A DNA stretch of 64,000 nucleotides from Morella rubra (GCA_003952965.2 RXIC02000125.1:49896-113895); one strand, 5' to 3'; shown: positions 24,152 to 36,640, numbered from the stretch's first letter. The notes: generated by a model from the letters alone, not told the origin. Translations and numbers: made by a program.

Positions 24152-27100
24152 AGCGGGACAGTGAATATCAAGCAGACCCAGCTTGGAAACCAGCCCAAAA
24201 AATTTGTCGAAACTCAGAGGTTTAGTGAGAAGATCGGCGAGTTGATGAGCAGAGGTAACATGTAATGTCTTGATGAGCCCCTCGTGAACCATTTCGCGCA
24301 CAAGATGACAATCAATGTCAATGTGCTTTGTCCTCTCGTGAAACACAGGATTTGCAGCTATGTGCAAAGCTGATTGACTATCACAAAAGAGTAATGCTGG
24401 TTGAGTGAATGAAACACACAGATCAGTGAGTAAAGCAGTCAACCACTTGAGCTCACAACATGTGGCAGCCATAGAGCGATACTCGGCCTCAGCAGATGAG
24501 CGACTGACAGTAACTTGCTTTTTGGACTTCCATGAAATAAGTGAATCACCAAGAAAGACTGTGAAACCAGTAACAGACCTCCTGGTGTCAGGGCATGAAG
24601 CCCAATCAGAGTCACAAAAAGCTTTCAAGTGAATGGAAGAGCTACTGGACAAAAAAATCCCTTGACCAGGACTGTTCTTGACATACCGCAGCACCTTTAG
24701 AGCGGCTGCATGATGAGATTGGCGAGGCTGTGAGAGGAATTGACTGAGGGAATGTACAGCAAAGGAAATATCGGGCCTTGTGATTGTTAAGTACAACAAT
24801 CTGCCCACAAGTCTTCGATAGGAACGTGGATCTTCCAATAGATCACCATCTGAGCTATTAAGGCGCAAGTTGCTGTCCATAGGAGTCTTAGCAGGTTTGG
24901 CAGCGAGGAGTCCCATATCATCTAAAATTTCTAAAGCATATTTCCTTTGACACAAGGAAATACCCTTTGTTGTCCGTGCCACTTCAAGCCCTAAGAAAAA
25001 CTTAAGTGAACCAAGATCCTTAAGTTTAAACTGAGCATCCAACCAAGACTTCAAACTGGTAACATCAGACGGAGAATTACTAGCAATGACTATATCATCG
25101 ACATATACTAGCAGTGCAATGAAACAATGAGCATCAGATTTGATAAACAAAGAGTAATCTGATTTTGATTGAGTAAAGCCATATGAAATCAAGGTGGTTG
25201 AAAATTTATTAAACCATTGGCGGCTGGCTTGTTTTAAGCCATATAAACTCTTTTGCAACTTGCATACCCGCTTGTCATTTGGAGTAGAAAAACCAGGGGG
25301 TAATTGCATAAAAACTTCCTCATCCAACTCACCATGTAGAAATGCGTTATTCACATCTAATTGGTGCAAATCCCAGCTGTTAATGGCCGCCAAAGCTAAC
25401 AAACATCGAACTGTTGTTAACTTTGCAACAGGAGAAAAAGTATCGAAATAATCAATACCCTTCTTGTTGTGTGAATCCCTTAGCCACCAACCTAGCTTTG
25501 TACCTCTCAAGAGTACCATCTGCCTTGAACTTACACTTATACACCCATTTGCATCCGATTGGTTTCTTTCCAGGAGGCAAGTCAGTCAAAAGCCAAGTGT
25601 TATTAGTTTCAAGAGCAAGAATCTCAGCTTGCATAGCCTCTCTCCATTCAGGAGATTTGACAGCTTGATGAAAGAATTTGGGTTCAATATGTTGGGATAC
25701 AGCAAGGGTAAAAGCTCTATGGGATGGAGAAAGATTAGAATATGAGAGAGAAGAGGATAAGGGATACAATTTACCTGAATTTGTAGAACCAGTATCCGGA
25801 AAAGTCATGAGGTTGCTGTGATTGGATTTGGCTAATGTGCAGTGATAATCTTGCAGATAACTAGGTTGCCTTTTGATTCTTGTGGATCTTCGAGTAGTTT
25901 CAGTAGGAATAGAAGAGGTAGAGGGAATAAAAGAATCAATAGGAGATGATATGGATGAGTTAGAAGGCAGATCTGAAAGAGAATCTTCAGAGGTGGAAGA
26001 TGGAGTAGGATCAGATGAGGAAACTGGAATAGGTGAGGAATAATCATCTGAAAAATCAGAAGATACATCAGAATTTGACATGTTTGGAAAAACTAGAGTT
26101 TGAAGAAAATTTGGGTAAGGATCTGGAGAATTATTAAAACTAGATGGACAAATTTGAAAGGGAAATTTTTCTTCATAAAAGACAACATTTCTGGAAATGA
26201 GGATTCGGTTTGTAGCTGGATCAAGAAGCTTGTATCCTTTGGTTCCAGAAGGATATCCTAAGAATACACAAGGAATAGCTCTAGGTTCGAACTTAGTTCT
26301 ATGAGCAGGTATGGTGGATGTATATGCTAGACAACCGAATGTTTTTAGGTAAGAATAAGAGGGTTTCTTGTGAAATAAAACCTCAAATGGGGACTGATTT
26401 GACAATATAGGAGTAGGAAGTCGATTGATGACATGTACAGCTGTAAGTACACAATCAGACCAGAATTGAATTGGTAAATGAGCTTGAAATCTAAATGATC
26501 TTGCCACATTGAGTATATGCTGATGCTTTCTCTCGACAACAGAATTCTGTTGAGGAGTGTAAGCACAGCTGGTTTGGTGAATGATACCATGAATATGGTA
26601 GAATTCCTTCATAGCAAACTCAAGTCCATTATCAGATCTAAGTATTTTGATTTTTGTATTGAACTGAGTTTGAACTAAGGAACAAAAAAATTGCAGATAT
26701 TTTCGTGTATCAGCTTTGGTTTTCATTAGATATACCCAAGTACATCTAGAGTGATCATCAACGATAGAAAGGAAATATGAAAAACCATCATATGAAGCAT
26801 GAGCAAGAGGGCCCCAGATATCACAATGAATAAGGTCAAAAGCATGAGCTGATCTGGAATTACTTGCAGAAAATGGAAGTTTCTTTTGTTTGCTAAGATG
26901 ACAAACAGGACAATGTAAAGAAGCTGAATGAGAATGATTAACAACTGAATCAGGCAATATAGATTTCAGGAGTTGCATTCTAGAGTTTGACAGATGTCCC
27001 AATCGGGAATGCCAAAGAAAACTTGACTTATTCAAACTGAAATTACAAGAAGAAACTTGAGAATCAACTGGAAACTTGCTATCTTGCAGCAAATGATATA

Positions 27101-28599
27101 GCCCTTGAAAAAGTCTAGCAACCCCAATCATCTTCTGATGGATATGGTCCTGTATGAAACAGTGATCATGGACAAAAATAAGACAACAACCAAGGTTAGA
27201 AACAAGTTTGCTAGCTGAAATAAGGTTGACATTGAAATTGGGGACACAAAGAACATTGTTTAAGACAAAGTCTTTGTTGAATCTGACTTGACCTATATGA
27301 GAGGCTGTAGTGTGATTTCCATTAGGTAAACTGATTTGAATATTTACCTTGGAATCAATAGATGTAAGGAAATCAAGGCTACTGACCATATGGTCAGTAG
27401 CACCGGTATCAATAATCCATGATGAAGTATGTGCACTTGAACATGAATTAGGATTATGAATAGATGAATTTGAAGATGCAATCAGATTATGAACAGAGCG
27501 AGATATACCTGAAAAATTGGGAACAAGTGAGTGAGAAATAGACGAATCAAGTGAAACTTGATTCACAGAAGGCAAAGTGTTTCGTGTGGTGACAGATTGG
27601 TTTTGAAGAGAGGATAGCAAATGTTGACATTGCTCTTGAATCTGAGATAAACCAGGCAATTGATTGGCTGTCTCTAGGTCAGCAACCACATTATGTGCAT
27701 TCTTGCCCTTTGTGAATTTGAAGCTTGGTGGAAAACCATGTAAGCGATAGCACTTATCAATGGTGTGACCATTTTTCCCACAATGTGTACACAGAAGCTT
27801 GCTCTTTCCTCCCCCAGCCCTTATAACAGGTTCTGCCTTTATAGCCATTACGGCAGGTTCAATAGAGATTGAAGGATTTCCTAATTGCTCCTCTTCTTGT
27901 ACAATTAAGGAGAATACTTTGTTGATATTAGGCAAAGGATCAGATAATAAAATCTGACCTCGGGCACGAGAAAATCTGTCATGTAATCCCATCAGAAATT
28001 GGAGAATAAACTCCCTTTCTTGAGTAGCAACTACTGATTTTGTGGCTCGACACTCAGCACCACAAATACAGACATCAATAGGGGAATACACTTGCAGTTC
28101 ATCCCAATATGTCTTTAGTCGAGTAAAATAATGACTGACAGAATGGTGATCTTGGACAAGAGTTGCAAAATTCTTACGAATGTGGAAGATGCGAGGACCG
28201 TTTGATTGGGTGAAACGTTCTCGTAGATCATTCCATACAAGTTGAGTGAATGTAATCTGTACATGAGATGCAACCATCAGTTGAAAGTGAATTGAGCAAC
28301 CACTGTGTAACCATCATCTTACACCTAGTCCATGAGAAGAACGTTGAGTCGACTACAGAAGAAGGTTTCTTGATTGAACCATCAATGAAACCTAGCTTGT
28401 TCTTGATGGTTAAAGCCATAACCATAGACCGGCTCCAGTTAGCATAATTCTGCGTTCCAAGCAAAGGTTGAGATACCAATACAGTTCCAGGATTCTCTCC
28501 ATGATGAAGATAAAGCGGATTTGCTTCCATAGAAGCATTGGAGACAGAATTATTTTGAGGATTCAAAGTTGGAGATGGCTCAGGAATGTCAGAAGCCAT
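24149..28599 (-). pseudogene. Copia gag-pol polyprotein, two frameshifts
   Basis: Three overlapping frames cover one original polyprotein: 28599-28228, 28277-25452 and 25519-24149. The first holds the gag start. The second holds the rest of gag with a CCHC zinc knuckle (CTHC..H..C), the protease motif DTGA, the HHCC integrase zinc site, the integrase core with an SDNG motif, and the start of reverse transcriptase. The third holds reverse transcriptase with YVDD and an RNase H domain ([16 protein letters not shown]). Frame changes by one base occur near 28270 (gag) and near 25480 (early reverse transcriptase). No other obvious stops were seen, so decay is slight. Domain order, with integrase before reverse transcriptase, assigns it to copia rather than gypsy. 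I did not assign a lineage. Confidence 0.92.
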
Positions 28600-28717
28600 G
28601 AAGAAGAAATGAGAAGAAACAGAGTTGTAAAGTTCGTAGAAGTGAAGAACAGAACAGAGGTGCGGAAGTTAGGGTTCTTGAAAAAATTTCAGAAATAAAA
28701 TCAAAGAGCTTTTGTTT

Positions 28718-28729
28718 GCTCTGATACCA
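28718..28729 (-). other. Primer binding site (initiator tRNA-Met)
   Basis: The minus strand reads TGGTATCAGAGC two bases inside the 5' LTR. This is the standard plant copia primer binding site, complementary to the 3' end of initiator tRNA-Met. Confidence 0.93.
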
Positions 28730-28731
28730 TT

Positions 28732-28985
28732 TCACGATTGAAAGAAATTCATCAAGTGAATTTATCGAATAAGAATTACAGCATATATATGGTTGAGCTT
28801 TACATTGCAATAACAACCATAACTAAATTCTAACATATTCTGCCACTAATAACTGCACACGTGGACTTATACAAATAGTTAAACAATAACTACAATGAGC
28901 TCTACTAAATTCTAACATATTCTGCCACTAATAACTGCACACGTTTATACAAATAGTTAAACAATAACTACAATGAGCTCTAATA
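28732..28985 (-). repeat. 5' LTR of copia element (254 bp)
   Basis: It is homologous to the 180-bp LTR at 23962 but longer because an 82-bp segment is tandemly duplicated inside it (28822-28903 and 28904-28981, the second copy missing about 4 bases). The 5' LTR carries the promoter, so the duplication may affect transcription. Confidence 0.9.
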
Positions 28986-29253
28986 ACTTTTCCCTCTTAA
29001 GTCAGTTTTCTACTCTCTCTCTCTTATCCTTTTTTCTTCTAAGCTTCCACTTTTTGTTCGCAACGACAAAGGATTAAACTTTTCAATAAACTCGCTGCCA
29101 CCCATTCGAACAGTTGGCGCATGCGTGGCTCAAACTAGGATGCACTCATACTGTCATACAGTACCCATTGAATGAGGCGTGCGATTTGGTATAGATGGAA
29201 GCTGATACCGAATTCCATTAGTCAATATTGAGGTTGAATTTTGAGAAGGGAAA

Positions 29254-32200
29254 ATGATAAGCTCTTTGATCTCATTAAAGAATAAAGGAAGAGACGCAGA
29301 CAGCCGAATTCAGACCATCGCCTTCTTCTACAGAATCGCCAATCAGCTCGTCGACCAGGTTCTTTCTTGATAGAGGTTATCCGTTGTTTACCTGTTCATT
29401 TCGTCTTCCGTATTCCAAGACTGAAAGATATTCCTCATTATTGTTATTATTCATTGTCCTCTGGGTTAAGGCTTGGGCGTGTGGGAATAAGGGAAGCGTA
29501 GCTGGGCAATACACCTTCCTTTGAACACGTTGCAGGCATAAGTCCCATCCCCCTTTTTCTTGTCTAAGTTTTTGCCTGCAAAACGTTAACGAAAACATCT
29601 CCTTGAAATCTACTCTCAGATAATCTGATGGTGATTAATAATTCCTCTGTTTTTAAGGGTGCTTATGAAAAGTTAGAACACTATGAAGAATTTCGTCCAG
29701 ATGGTGTTCTTGGTAATTACAATTGTTCGGAGAAGTGTGAACGTCTTTCTTTGCTCTGAACTGTGGCTTTTTAGGTTTTAAGATGAATTTTAGAGGTGTA
29801 GTTTTCATATTATTATGTTTTAAGTTCAGGGTTTCGTGCCTCGTAACTCTCTTTATTAAATAAGCATCTTAAGCCCCTACACCGACACAGGGTGCGATTT
29901 GAATGTTCTGTTGTTCAAGCTATGGTGCTGAAGTTAAAGATTATAGTATATCAGCATGCTGGGGGCAATAGTCCTCGTTTTCTTTTTTGTCTCAGACCAC
30001 CTGGCTTTTTTTTGGTATTGACTGTCGTTCCTTCTCAGGTTAGAACTTCCTTGCCAAGCAGAAATGAGAAAGCAAAGGTATGAGATTTCACCATTTGCAT
30101 GGAAAGTATGACCATTGAGGGAACCCAAGGAGTACAAGTTCAAATTTTTCCATTTCTATGACAGAATCTCATTCAGTGCTGCATATAAATTTGTGTTCCC
30201 TTTTGCTATACTATAGCTTGAGGGTGATTACCGATGGAAAAGCTGGGACGGCATCTAGACTTTCGGTGGATTCTAGAACTAGTTGCTCCCAAATCATTCA
30301 GACAGCCAGCAAATGTCATCATGTTGCAGTTCATATGGTCACTCAGTCTTTTCCTTCTCCAATAATCTCTTGTGTAGAGAGTCTGCCTCAGGGTGCACAT
30401 CTTTCACAAATTATAGCTGCTGATTCAGAAAATGAACACTCAAAGTCATATGATGTGCCCACCACATCTAAGTTCCTGCGAGATATTCATATAGTAAGAA
30501 CAAATGAACTGCATCCCTTTTCTTTTGTTTTTTTGTTTCTTTTCAACTCTTTGTTATCTATATTTTGTCGAACATTTTATCATTTTGTAAAACATTTTGT
30601 CCCTCTCTAAACCTGCACTTTTTTAGCTGAAAATACCCTTCTTTTTTTGCTGAATATAACAATGACTTGGAAAATAGATGGCTAATACGTCATTTTTATA
30701 TTCATTGTTAGTCGACACGATTGATGGAGGATTTTCTTGAGCTTGCTAAAGACAACACAGACAAGGATCTGGAAACCTGCGGAATCCTTGGTGCCTTTCT
30801 CGTAAGATTTGTTCTTTCTCATACATTCGGAGGCTGTGTGTGTTTCCTATCGTACTGGTGTTGCAAACAGCATGATTGGGCCGTTTTTGTTTGGGAAGTT
30901 GTTTTCTTTTTGATACAGTCTTACAGACATAGATGCTTTGTAGTCAATAAGCTTCTGCAATACCTCTCTTATCTTTCCAGAATCAATAATTTCTTAGATC
31001 TTCCCCTGACGTCTTAAAACAATCTTTCCTTTCTTCCTATTCCAATCTTGGTTACACAAATATCTCTCTCTCTCTCTCTCATGCTTGTTTCTGTTGATTT
31101 TCAGTCCAAATAAAAGCCATTCTTTCACTATTCAAATTTTCAATGATGAGGTTCAACCAATGAAACAATTCTGCTGCTCTTGTAATTAATAGATCAAGTG
31201 ACTTGATATGGCTGCTGGTTCTTCTGATATTAACATTATATAGTTAGTTTCCATTGTCTAATGCAGTGGAAAAGTCCTGGACTGCCAAGTTCAAGTCTGT
31301 GGCTTCAACTTGAGAGCAGCTGCTCCACGCAAAAATACTGCTGAAAGAAACGTCATATCCAAGCCATCCCTCCCTGGCCCACTTATTAGGGATCACCACT
31401 AACGGGCCCTTTTTAGTTGCCGCCTATGTTTCATCCTTCTGGTTCCTAAGTTTCTTGTACACCAGATGGTGTTGTTTCATCAGACACAATGGACGATTTA
31501 GGACACTTCTTGATTTTTGCGACCCTGAAAAAGCAAGAATTAATCTCTGTCTCTCCTTCCCATGGTTCTTCTTTGGCCTAACCATTTTTTCCATGTTGCT
31601 TCCCCTGAATGTTAGAGAATGGGAAAGTGATTTGGGAGAATTGTTTGCTAACTCGTAGCTATTATATGTTTGTTTCCTTCATGTTTACAGGAAAAAGGAA
31701 CCTTCTACGTGACAACTCTGATCATACCCAAACAGGAATCAACTTCCAGTTCTGTTAGTCTTCAGGGCCTTTTTCATTAAATCTTGATTGTGTTTTTGCG
31801 TGATGTGTGATTCCAGTACTGCTTGCTGCTGACATAAATCCTGAATGGCAGTGTCAGGCTATAAACGAGGAAGAAGTTTTTGCCATTCAAAATGAAGGAT
31901 CCCTTTTCCCTGTGGGTTGGATCCATGTATGCATTCCCATCCTTGTGTTTCTTTGTATTGGTCATTTTCCATCCCCCCTTATTCTTTTTTTTCGGATATT
32001 CTTTTCTCCTTTTAATGTCTGGTCAGGGACCAGAGATTTGAACCTTTTTCTCCACTTTTGTTATTGCTCTCATTATAAAGTCTGTCGACATTGTCTATAT
32101 CCACGATAATTTATACCTATGAGGGTCTTCTGGAATTATGTGTTCATTTTTAGCATCTGTTAACATTATCAATTTTGTCTCCAATATACACTCCATGTTT

Positions 32201-33446
32201 GAGCAACCAAAGTTTTGTTTTTCCTTGTGTTTCTGTGTACTTGGAATGTAAAGTTCATTCTGGATGACAGCTTTCTGTGTCAACAAATGCTCTTATCTTC
32301 ATTTTCAGACACATCCTTCCCAAAGTTGCTTCATGTCATCAGTAGATTTGCACACACAGTATTCATATCAGGTAAGTTTCTCAGTTAAGTCTGGGTGCGC
32401 CTTCTTGTTACTTGAGGAACTTCAGTTTCTTTCTTTTATTTATTCTACGAATTCACAGGTTGATCTCCTTTAGTTAGTTATAATACTGAAATGGCAGTTC
32501 CATTAAAGGGTGTTCCACTACAAGGTTGGTGTTTCCAATACATTGGTTCATGGGGTGAGCACGTGTTAGCATAACAAGAAACAACATTAAGATTAATCCT
32601 AGCATACAGGTGATGCATGCTTTTTTGGTAGTTTTTCATTACTTTTCAACCAGAGCCTTTGAAAATAAATCAGATAAGTGTTTGTGCTAATGATATGATA
32701 AGAAGAAACAACCATTAGACTAACTAACTATTTTCCCCCCATTTTCAACTAGAGCTGGTGCTTATATATGACTTAGTAGCATTACCTGCAAATGCTGGGA
32801 ATAATTCATACAATAATTTGATCTGGTTCCCCAAGTCAATAATGAGAAGAGTAACTCTGATATGTTTCGTCCCTATTTAATTTATCAGGCAATGGTACCT
32901 GAGGCATTTGCCATTGTCATGGCGCCAACTGATACATCAAGGTGTGCAGCTGTTTCACTCTTGTTTAATGCTCACGAACTTGGGTGGAGAGACTAATAAT
33001 GCTTTTGCCTTCATCTAGTGATCTGGTTAGACTTATATATTCGGCCCATTCTAATCTCCATTTAGAGGGACATTGTTCTTGAAGGGCAATTGTGATTTTC
33101 CCCTTGACTTCAGTTCATGTCCTTCTTGCCTTTAGTTTGAATGGGTTTGCCTTCAATTAAGGTGATAGCAATCCACCAGTGCCATTTGCATCTCTTATTT
33201 CTTTCTGGTAGTGTAAATTATCAACATAGATGAAGCTATTCGAAAACTTTAATGAAATGTATCTTCTCCAGGAGCTACGGTATATTTCGGCTATCTGAAC
33301 CTGGGGGGATGAGGGTTCTGAAAGAGTGCCAAGAGAAGGGATTTCATCCTCACCAAGAACCAGCCGATGAGTGTCCTATTTACGAGCACTGCTCTAATAT
33401 CTATAAAAATTCGAATCTGAGGTTTGAAATCTTTGATCTGCGTTGA
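29254..33446 (+). CDS. AMSH-like ubiquitin thioesterase 2 (JAMM protease)
   Basis: This is a zinc metalloprotease of the MPN+/JAMM class, expected to cut ubiquitin chains in endosomal sorting. Proposed exons: 29254-29358, 29658-29712, 30243-30493, 30712-30801, 31691-31753, 31852-31926, 32309-32371, 32889-32941, 33272-33446, in phase, giving 309 residues. The JAMM motif is complete: a Glu upstream (DLETCGILGAF), HTHP, then SSVD 10 residues on. Each catalytic-half exon has clean GT-AG sites. The C-terminus LRFEIFDLR is typical. The first exon (DSRIQ..FFYRIANQL) resembles the start of the MIT region in AMSH1/AMSH3, but the rest of MIT is missing, as in AMSH2. The junction of exons 2 and 3 is the least certain: an extra small exon at 30045-30078 with an acceptor at 30207 also keeps phase. 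A shorter start at Met 30335 matches the shorter Arabidopsis AMSH2. Confidence 0.9.
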
Positions 33447-33931
33447 TACGCCTCCATCCAAAGTTACTGGTCTGTATGCTTTGTTCATAGTTGTGAAGAG
33501 GTCTGTATGTATGAGTAACGAGGGCCACTACCTCAGTTACATATACAGTGCAAATTAAGGGCTTGATTACGATAAGGAAGATGAGGCTTCTACGACAACG
33601 TTTTGGAAACGCCATATGAGTTATAGTTTCCTTGTTATGGGCCGGTCATTTCATTAGATTCCGCCCTGTCATATGGGTATTTTATTAACAAAGGAATTTA
33701 CATGCATTGCCGACAATGAAATACTTTCTTATTAACGGACACTAATATGGATAATATCGGTATTTTTTATTTTTTAATCCAATGGTTGAGTAGGAGTTTT
33801 TACGGAAGTGGGATTGGCCAATTGTGTCGCAGAAGTTTGGTGGATACCCCGCCGTGGGTTTAGTTGGCAGAACCCGTAAGTTGGCTTCGTAATGTTCCAA
33901 GAAAGATCCAAAAGAGCAAAGCAGGGAAGCC

Positions 33932-33964
<33 letters not shown>

Positions 33965-34155
33965 AAACGGCCTGTCAAAGTCCAAAAAGTATTCCACATC
34001 TTCTCCAACTTTACTTACTCCGAAATTTCTCGCCATGTTCGTCCAGTGGGAAAAGCTTCTTTCCCACTTCCTCCGTGGGAAACGGTCTTTGTATAATTCA
34101 CACACTGCCTTCTAAAGTTTCCTCAAAACTTGGGCAAATGTTTCACGCATTCATC
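33447..34155. other. 3' flank of AMSH gene and spacer
   Basis: No gene is seen. It contains the likely 3' untranslated region and a (TA)n microsatellite near 33934-33964. Confidence 0.5.
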
Positions 34156-34972
34156 TATCTATTCAGTGGCGGATCCCGGGGGGGGGGGGGGGGGGGGGGC
34201 CTCATTAAACGTGCCAAATAAAAAAAAAAATTTGACGTTAAATTTTTATTTTTATTTTTTTATTTTTTATTCATATGTTGGTCTGGGCCTATGGGAGCCT
34301 GATCCCCATAGACTCAGGCCAACCTTGGTTGTGTCAATCCCCATAGACCCAGGCCAACCTTGGTTGTGTCACTTTCTAGTTGTTAATGAAATTGTCAATT
34401 TTAAGCATGTTATTAGTCTAATTTACTCTATTTGTTTGAGAATGGTATTAAAGCATCGACAACTTAAACTAAACGGAGGATAGAAAGTTCGTTGATCTAA
34501 AATTGAAGCATTTGATATAAATTATCAACTGTGTGTGTGCGCTTTTGTACATCTATATCTACAATCTCATACATGCATTTTGTGCATAGACATGCTTGCG
34601 TATGCAAACGCTCAAGTTCTTGCAGAATGCACTTTGCTGCTAGTATATTTCCTGTTTTTGAGTTGATGATCACAGTAGAGTTTTAGAGTGTCTTTCTTTG
34701 GATTTTTGTACACACTGTGATCTGCCTATTTGATACCAAAGTCATCATTGTATAATATGCGATATCTTGCTGTTTAAATTGGCATGCTAATTAGGTTTGC
34801 AAACAATCACTGGGAACTTAGAGACTTCAGTGCAAAATGTAGTCCTTAATTTTCGATATTTTAACTCTTAAGACATTTCGCATTACGTAGGAATTTTTAT
34901 TTTTTTTTTTCATTTTATCTTAAGAGTTCGCCCCCCTTCAAATTAAGTCCTAGATCCGCCACTATATCTATT
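34156..34972. mobile_element. Non-autonomous hAT element with perfect 8-bp TSD
   Basis: The element 34164-34964 (801 bp) is flanked by identical 8-bp repeats 'tatctatt' (34156-34163 and 34965-34972). Its ends are inverted repeats: it starts CAGTGGCGGATC and ends GATCCGCCACTA. An 8-bp duplication with CAGNGGCGGA-type ends is the hAT superfamily signature. No transposase frame is present, so it depends on an autonomous relative. Just inside the left end is a run of 22 G (34178-34199); the right end has a matching short C run (34930-34936). A roughly 36-bp unit containing 'aggccaaccttggttgtgtc' is tandemly doubled at about 34299-34372. Confidence 0.9.
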
Positions 34973-35555
34973 CCGTATTTATTTTGTTTTAAAGATAAAT
35001 ATACTCAATCAACGATCTTGGTTTGGTGTGAAGTCTTCGAATATTAATTTCAGACACTTCTGTAGTGTCTGAAATCTTGATAAAAATAATATATATATAT
35101 AAAGTGTATTTATCTTTTTTTTTTCTTTTAAAGTTGCATCTAGCTAATAATAGAAAAGCAGGACAATAAAATGAAATTTGTGTTGTAGATACGAAAAAAG
35201 GCATTTTAATTACGCTGAAGATATAATTAACATGCGGGAATTGGATCAAAGTCCATAAAATCAACCGTCTGTAATTTACGAAACAAGATTGAATTTATAA
35301 TCTAGCCGCCTCAATTACAAAGATATACATATAATTCACAACAACAACTAGCTAACATTGCTATTAATACAGAGCATAAGCAGTCCTACATCCAGAATCG
35401 CTAATTCCAAAAACCCTAAAAATAATCTCTGTTCTGCTCACATTTATATGTTGACAAACTAACCAATAACTCGTTTAAACAAACGAATAAATCATCCCAC
35501 AGATTCTTGGGGAGGAAAAGCTAAAAATAAAATAATTTAGTGCAGCGCTTAGAAC
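34973..35555. other. Spacer and 3' region of DUF1645 gene
   Basis: No gene is seen. The 200 bases before 35556 are the likely 3' untranslated region of the minus-strand DUF1645 gene. Confidence 0.5.
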
Positions 35556-36497
35556 TCAGAAGGGATGCACATTTCTGCTTAGACCGTTCACATTAGTGAA
35601 AAACCCAACCAGGTCCTGCCTGTAAGGTAAATACGACCTGCGTTTATCTCCCTCTCTCAGGGCCTTATTTCGCAAGTAATGCCTCTCGTGCGCCGACGAC
35701 GCCGTTTTAACGCCCCTCGCCGCCTTCGGTTTCACCTCCTCCACGACTACCCTTGTCTTCTCCTTCTTCTCAACGTTGTCGTTTTTCTTAACTGTCGTCG
35801 TTTCGCTTCTCGGCTTCGCGTTCGCCGACGGACTAAGAAACACGAACGCGTCATGGCCGTCGCTGTTGCTTCGCGGAACTAGCTCCCGGAACCTCCAGAG
35901 CTTCGAGAACCCCGTGGAGTTACTCTTCTTGGGGACCTCCCGCGGCGCGGACTTCACGGCGCCTTTACCGGACCACTCGCAGTACGTCCCCTCGGGGACT
36001 CCCTCCAGGTCGTCCGATTCGGAGGCCGAGGACGATGGAATATCGCGCTCTTCGACGAAGAGCTTCCTCAGCGGCAGTCCGGTAGGCGAGGAGGAAGCGT
36101 CCTTATCCTTCAAATCGCCGTCGTAAGCGTCCGAGAAGAGGAGTTCTCTGTTGAAGAGCGGAAATACCGGGCGGATCTGGCCCTGGTCGAACATATCGTC
36201 GGCGGAAATAGGCGATCCGTCAACGTTCGGGCAAGCAAACGAGAAGTCCTCGTCATCACTCTCTTTCTCTTCATCATTTTCACCTTCTCTCTGTTGTTCA
36301 TCTCCTAAATTCTGATCCAAAGCTTCAGCTTTTGAGATTCCTTCATTTTCCTGCATCTCAGACTCGGTACCAAAATCCTCCAAATTCATCTTCGCTCTAA
36401 GATCTTCCATAACTTGAGCGGCGACTTCTGAATATCCCCTTGCAGGCGAATGAAGATGAAAGCTCGGAGATAAGGATAAAACTGAACCCGCTTGCAT
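35556..36497 (-). CDS. DUF1645 family protein, intronless
   Basis: A single open frame of 313 residues. The family hallmarks are all present: FSFACPN..GSPISADDMFD followed by GQIRPVFPLFNR near residues 84-115, YCEWSG near 170, a basic RFRELVPRSNSDG stretch near 200-213, and the conserved tail RRSYLPYRQDLVGFF then NVNGLSRNVHPF. The N-terminal third is acidic and low-complexity. No membrane segment or signal peptide is visible. The basic stretches could support nuclear location, but this is inference. The biochemical function of the family is not established. The start chosen is the first ATG, about 30 residues before the acidic region; a TATA box lies some 150 bp upstream. It is single-exon, as expected for the family. 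Confidence 0.93.
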   Translation of the reverse strand: MQAGSVLSLSPSFHLHSPARGYSEVAAQVMEDLRAKMNLEDFGTESEMQENEGISKAEALDQNLGDEQQREGENDEEKESDDEDFSFACPNVDGSPISADDMFDQGQIRPVFPLFNRELLFSDAYDGDLKDKDASSSPTGLPLRKLFVEERDIPSSSASESDDLEGVPEGTYCEWSGKGAVKSAPREVPKKSNSTGFSKLWRFRELVPRSNSDGHDAFVFLSPSANAKPRSETTTVKKNDNVEKKEKTRVVVEEVKPKAARGVKTASSAHERHYLRNKALREGDKRRSYLPYRQDLVGFFTNVNGLSRNVHPF

Positions 36498-36640
36498 TTC
36501 TTTTCCCAGTTTCCAACTATTTCAATCAATGATTGAGATCTACGAGTGAAAGGCTTTATTCGAACTGGTTGGGATTTAATAAGGTGGTTGGCGAGGGCCG
36601 GGGGAAACAAGTACGAAGTTTGTGAGTATGAATGCGTTCT

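Larger units (their letters stand above)
23957..28990 (-). mobile_element. Ty1/copia LTR retrotransposon, complete
   Basis: The element runs 23962-28985 on the minus strand and is bounded by 5-bp direct repeats 'acttt' (23957-23961 and 28986-28990). It has two similar LTRs, a primer binding site matching initiator tRNA-Met next to the 5' LTR, a purine tract next to the 3' LTR, and one gag-pol region with domains in copia order (gag, protease, integrase, reverse transcriptase, RNase H). LTR ends read TATTAG...CGTGA rather than the usual TG...CA. The two LTRs differ by only a few substitutions and small indels apart from one internal duplication, so insertion was fairly recent. The coding region carries two frameshifts, so it is probably non-autonomous now. 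Confidence 0.93.
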
